A stretch of 64,000 bases of DNA, taken from Sindora glabra. Taxonomy: Eukaryota > Streptophyta > Magnoliopsida > Fabales > Fabaceae. Of the stretch, positions 62,945 to 64,000 are shown piece after piece. The notes under the pieces were generated by a model. The model made no database searches. It was not told the DNA's origin and saw nothing but the letters and a program-made list of their open reading frames with translations. Both the position numbers and the translations under genes were made by a program. Each line of letters begins with the position of its first letter. Position 1 is the stretch's first letter. Location: NCBI GenBank assembly GCA_020226215.1, contig CM035236.1:47367057-47431056 (forward strand). Direction: 5' to 3'.

Positions 62945-64000
62945 GTGAGAAATTTGAATCCACTTTTGATTTGAATTGTTGGTGATATGCAAGATAGTGT
63001 ATGGTTTATAAGTTAATGATTGAGATTATTTTTGTGTTACGATGATGCCAGAGATTACATGTATCAAATCATCAATTTCAATCTGAAAATAGGATGACCC
63101 CTTTTAGGCATAATGCATGTAAGATTTTAGCGTTGTGTGGATGGTTCTATACTGTCTAATCAAATGGTTTAAAGCAGTTAAGCTTTCAAAGTCAAAACTC
63201 TATTCCGTAGTTATGCATCTGTAACATTTCTGTTGAGAACTTTAAAGTTCTGCTACCCATGTGAGTCCTTATATTCATAAGCCTCTACGCTTAAGCTTTT
63301 ATTGAATAATCCTTTGCCTTTTGTTGTGTTTTTAAGTTTTCTTAGGTTTGATCATATATAGAGATCTGCATTATTGGCTGACTAGCTTATCTGATATGTC
63401 ATTGATCACTTGACTATATTTTTAGGATACTGGACTGAACTTTATCCGTTCTGCAGATTCAATTGTAAAATGGTGGATATGCTAAGAAATGAGCCTATAA
63501 TTGTATTGTGGCTTTGGACTGCGTTTATCCTTTTTACATATTTTGATGCACATCTTTTTTTTATGAGACTTGCTTCCTTTTTTTGGTCTATATTTTGCAC
63601 TTCAATGGGTCGCTCTGGCTCATCAATCATGTATATTTCCTTCAGTGATGGCTGATGTAAGAATTGAGCATTATGCACGTAGAAATGCATCTTTTGAATG
63701 GAAAATTAAAAAGAAAAGTTAATTCATTATTCATGCTAATTTTTTTAAGCTGTTGTATTTAAAATCAACCCTGCATCTTTCAAAGCTGTTGTTGTCATGA
63801 TTTAATAAATATTGACATTTATCTGTTCCCCATCGACATTCTACCAGAACTTCGGATTTTGGGTTTCCCAGTTTTACTTCTTTCTGTGATGCCCTTTTTT
63901 GTCATGATGTTGTATGTTCAGAAACTGGCCTTTTATCAAGTCTAGAAAGTCTAAATAATTAGGGAGATTGAACTGAACATCAATTTTCTCAATATTTTTT
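62945..64000 (+). other. Intron after coding exon 8 of the PSS1-type gene, open at right edge
   Basis: The donor is TTCG|GTGAGAAAT. The next exon should begin by completing a Gly codon and then encode a segment of the type IWAGM..VRYF. No such sequence occurs before 64000, so the window ends inside this intron (over 1,056 bp). The open frames at 63410-63690 on both strands do not match the expected protein. Confidence 0.75.

Noticed and set aside
60988..63690. Several short open frames between PSS1 exons, on both strands
   Set aside because: They run from exons into introns or lie wholly in introns; the spliced frame explains the real coding parts.
63427..63700. Possible next PSS1 exon near the right edge
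   Set aside because: The sequence after TTTTTAG at 63425 does not encode the expected segment and has no family resemblance.
1..64000. CRISPR arrays, operons, phage or plasmid features
   Set aside because: None seen; this is plant nuclear DNA. The tandem repeats found lack regular short repeat-spacer structure.

Overview
This is nuclear DNA from a flowering plant, probably a dicot. The window is extremely AT-rich, has no bacterial-type gene packing, and has GT-AG introns, CT-rich leader sequence and typical plant transposable elements. I could not identify the species. I found one living gene; most of the rest is decayed mobile DNA.

Layout. At 1-5.8 kb there is a wrecked Ty3/gypsy LTR retrotransposon on the minus strand, with gag, protease, reverse transcriptase, RNase H and the start of integrase all recognisable but full of stops. 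At 6.5-8.4 kb there is a second decayed minus-strand reading frame of unknown family with a coiled coil at its C-terminal end. From 8.4 to 31 kb there is AT-rich intergenic DNA carrying a likely solo LTR with a primer-binding-site remnant (15.0-15.6 kb), a near-perfect foldback element (21.4-21.65 kb), several MITE-like elements, and one compositionally distinct island with promoter-like motifs (25.86-26.34 kb). At 31.4-32.7 kb there is a long-terminal-inverted-repeat, Mutator-like, non-autonomous element. At 34.6-35.3 kb there is a decayed tandem array. At 36.3-39.6 kb there is a CACTA (En/Spm) TNP2 transposase pseudogene that contains its own recent tandem duplications. At 44.85-51.74 kb there is a second CACTA element with both ends, subterminal repeats, a TNP2 pseudogene from which the catalytic core has been deleted, and a PTTA-like second gene. 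At 52.3-55.0 kb there is a third CACTA-like remnant whose tandem repeats are interrupted by a 304-bp hAT MITE with a perfect 8-bp target duplication.

From about 58.4 kb to the right edge lies the 5' two thirds of a base-exchange phosphatidylserine synthase gene (PSS1 type) on the plus strand: a CT-rich promoter and leader, a 1.38-kb intron in the 5' UTR, and eight coding exons that splice into an uninterrupted 244-residue N-terminal part. The window ends inside the next intron. Its leader carries three short upstream ORFs, one of which is created by splicing.

I found no previously undescribed multi-gene system. The most rewarding points are the nested and rearranged transposon structures, the unexplained 26-kb island, and the upstream-ORF layout of the PSS1 gene. 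Positions of decayed domains come from reading the translation by eye and are approximate to a few tens of bases.
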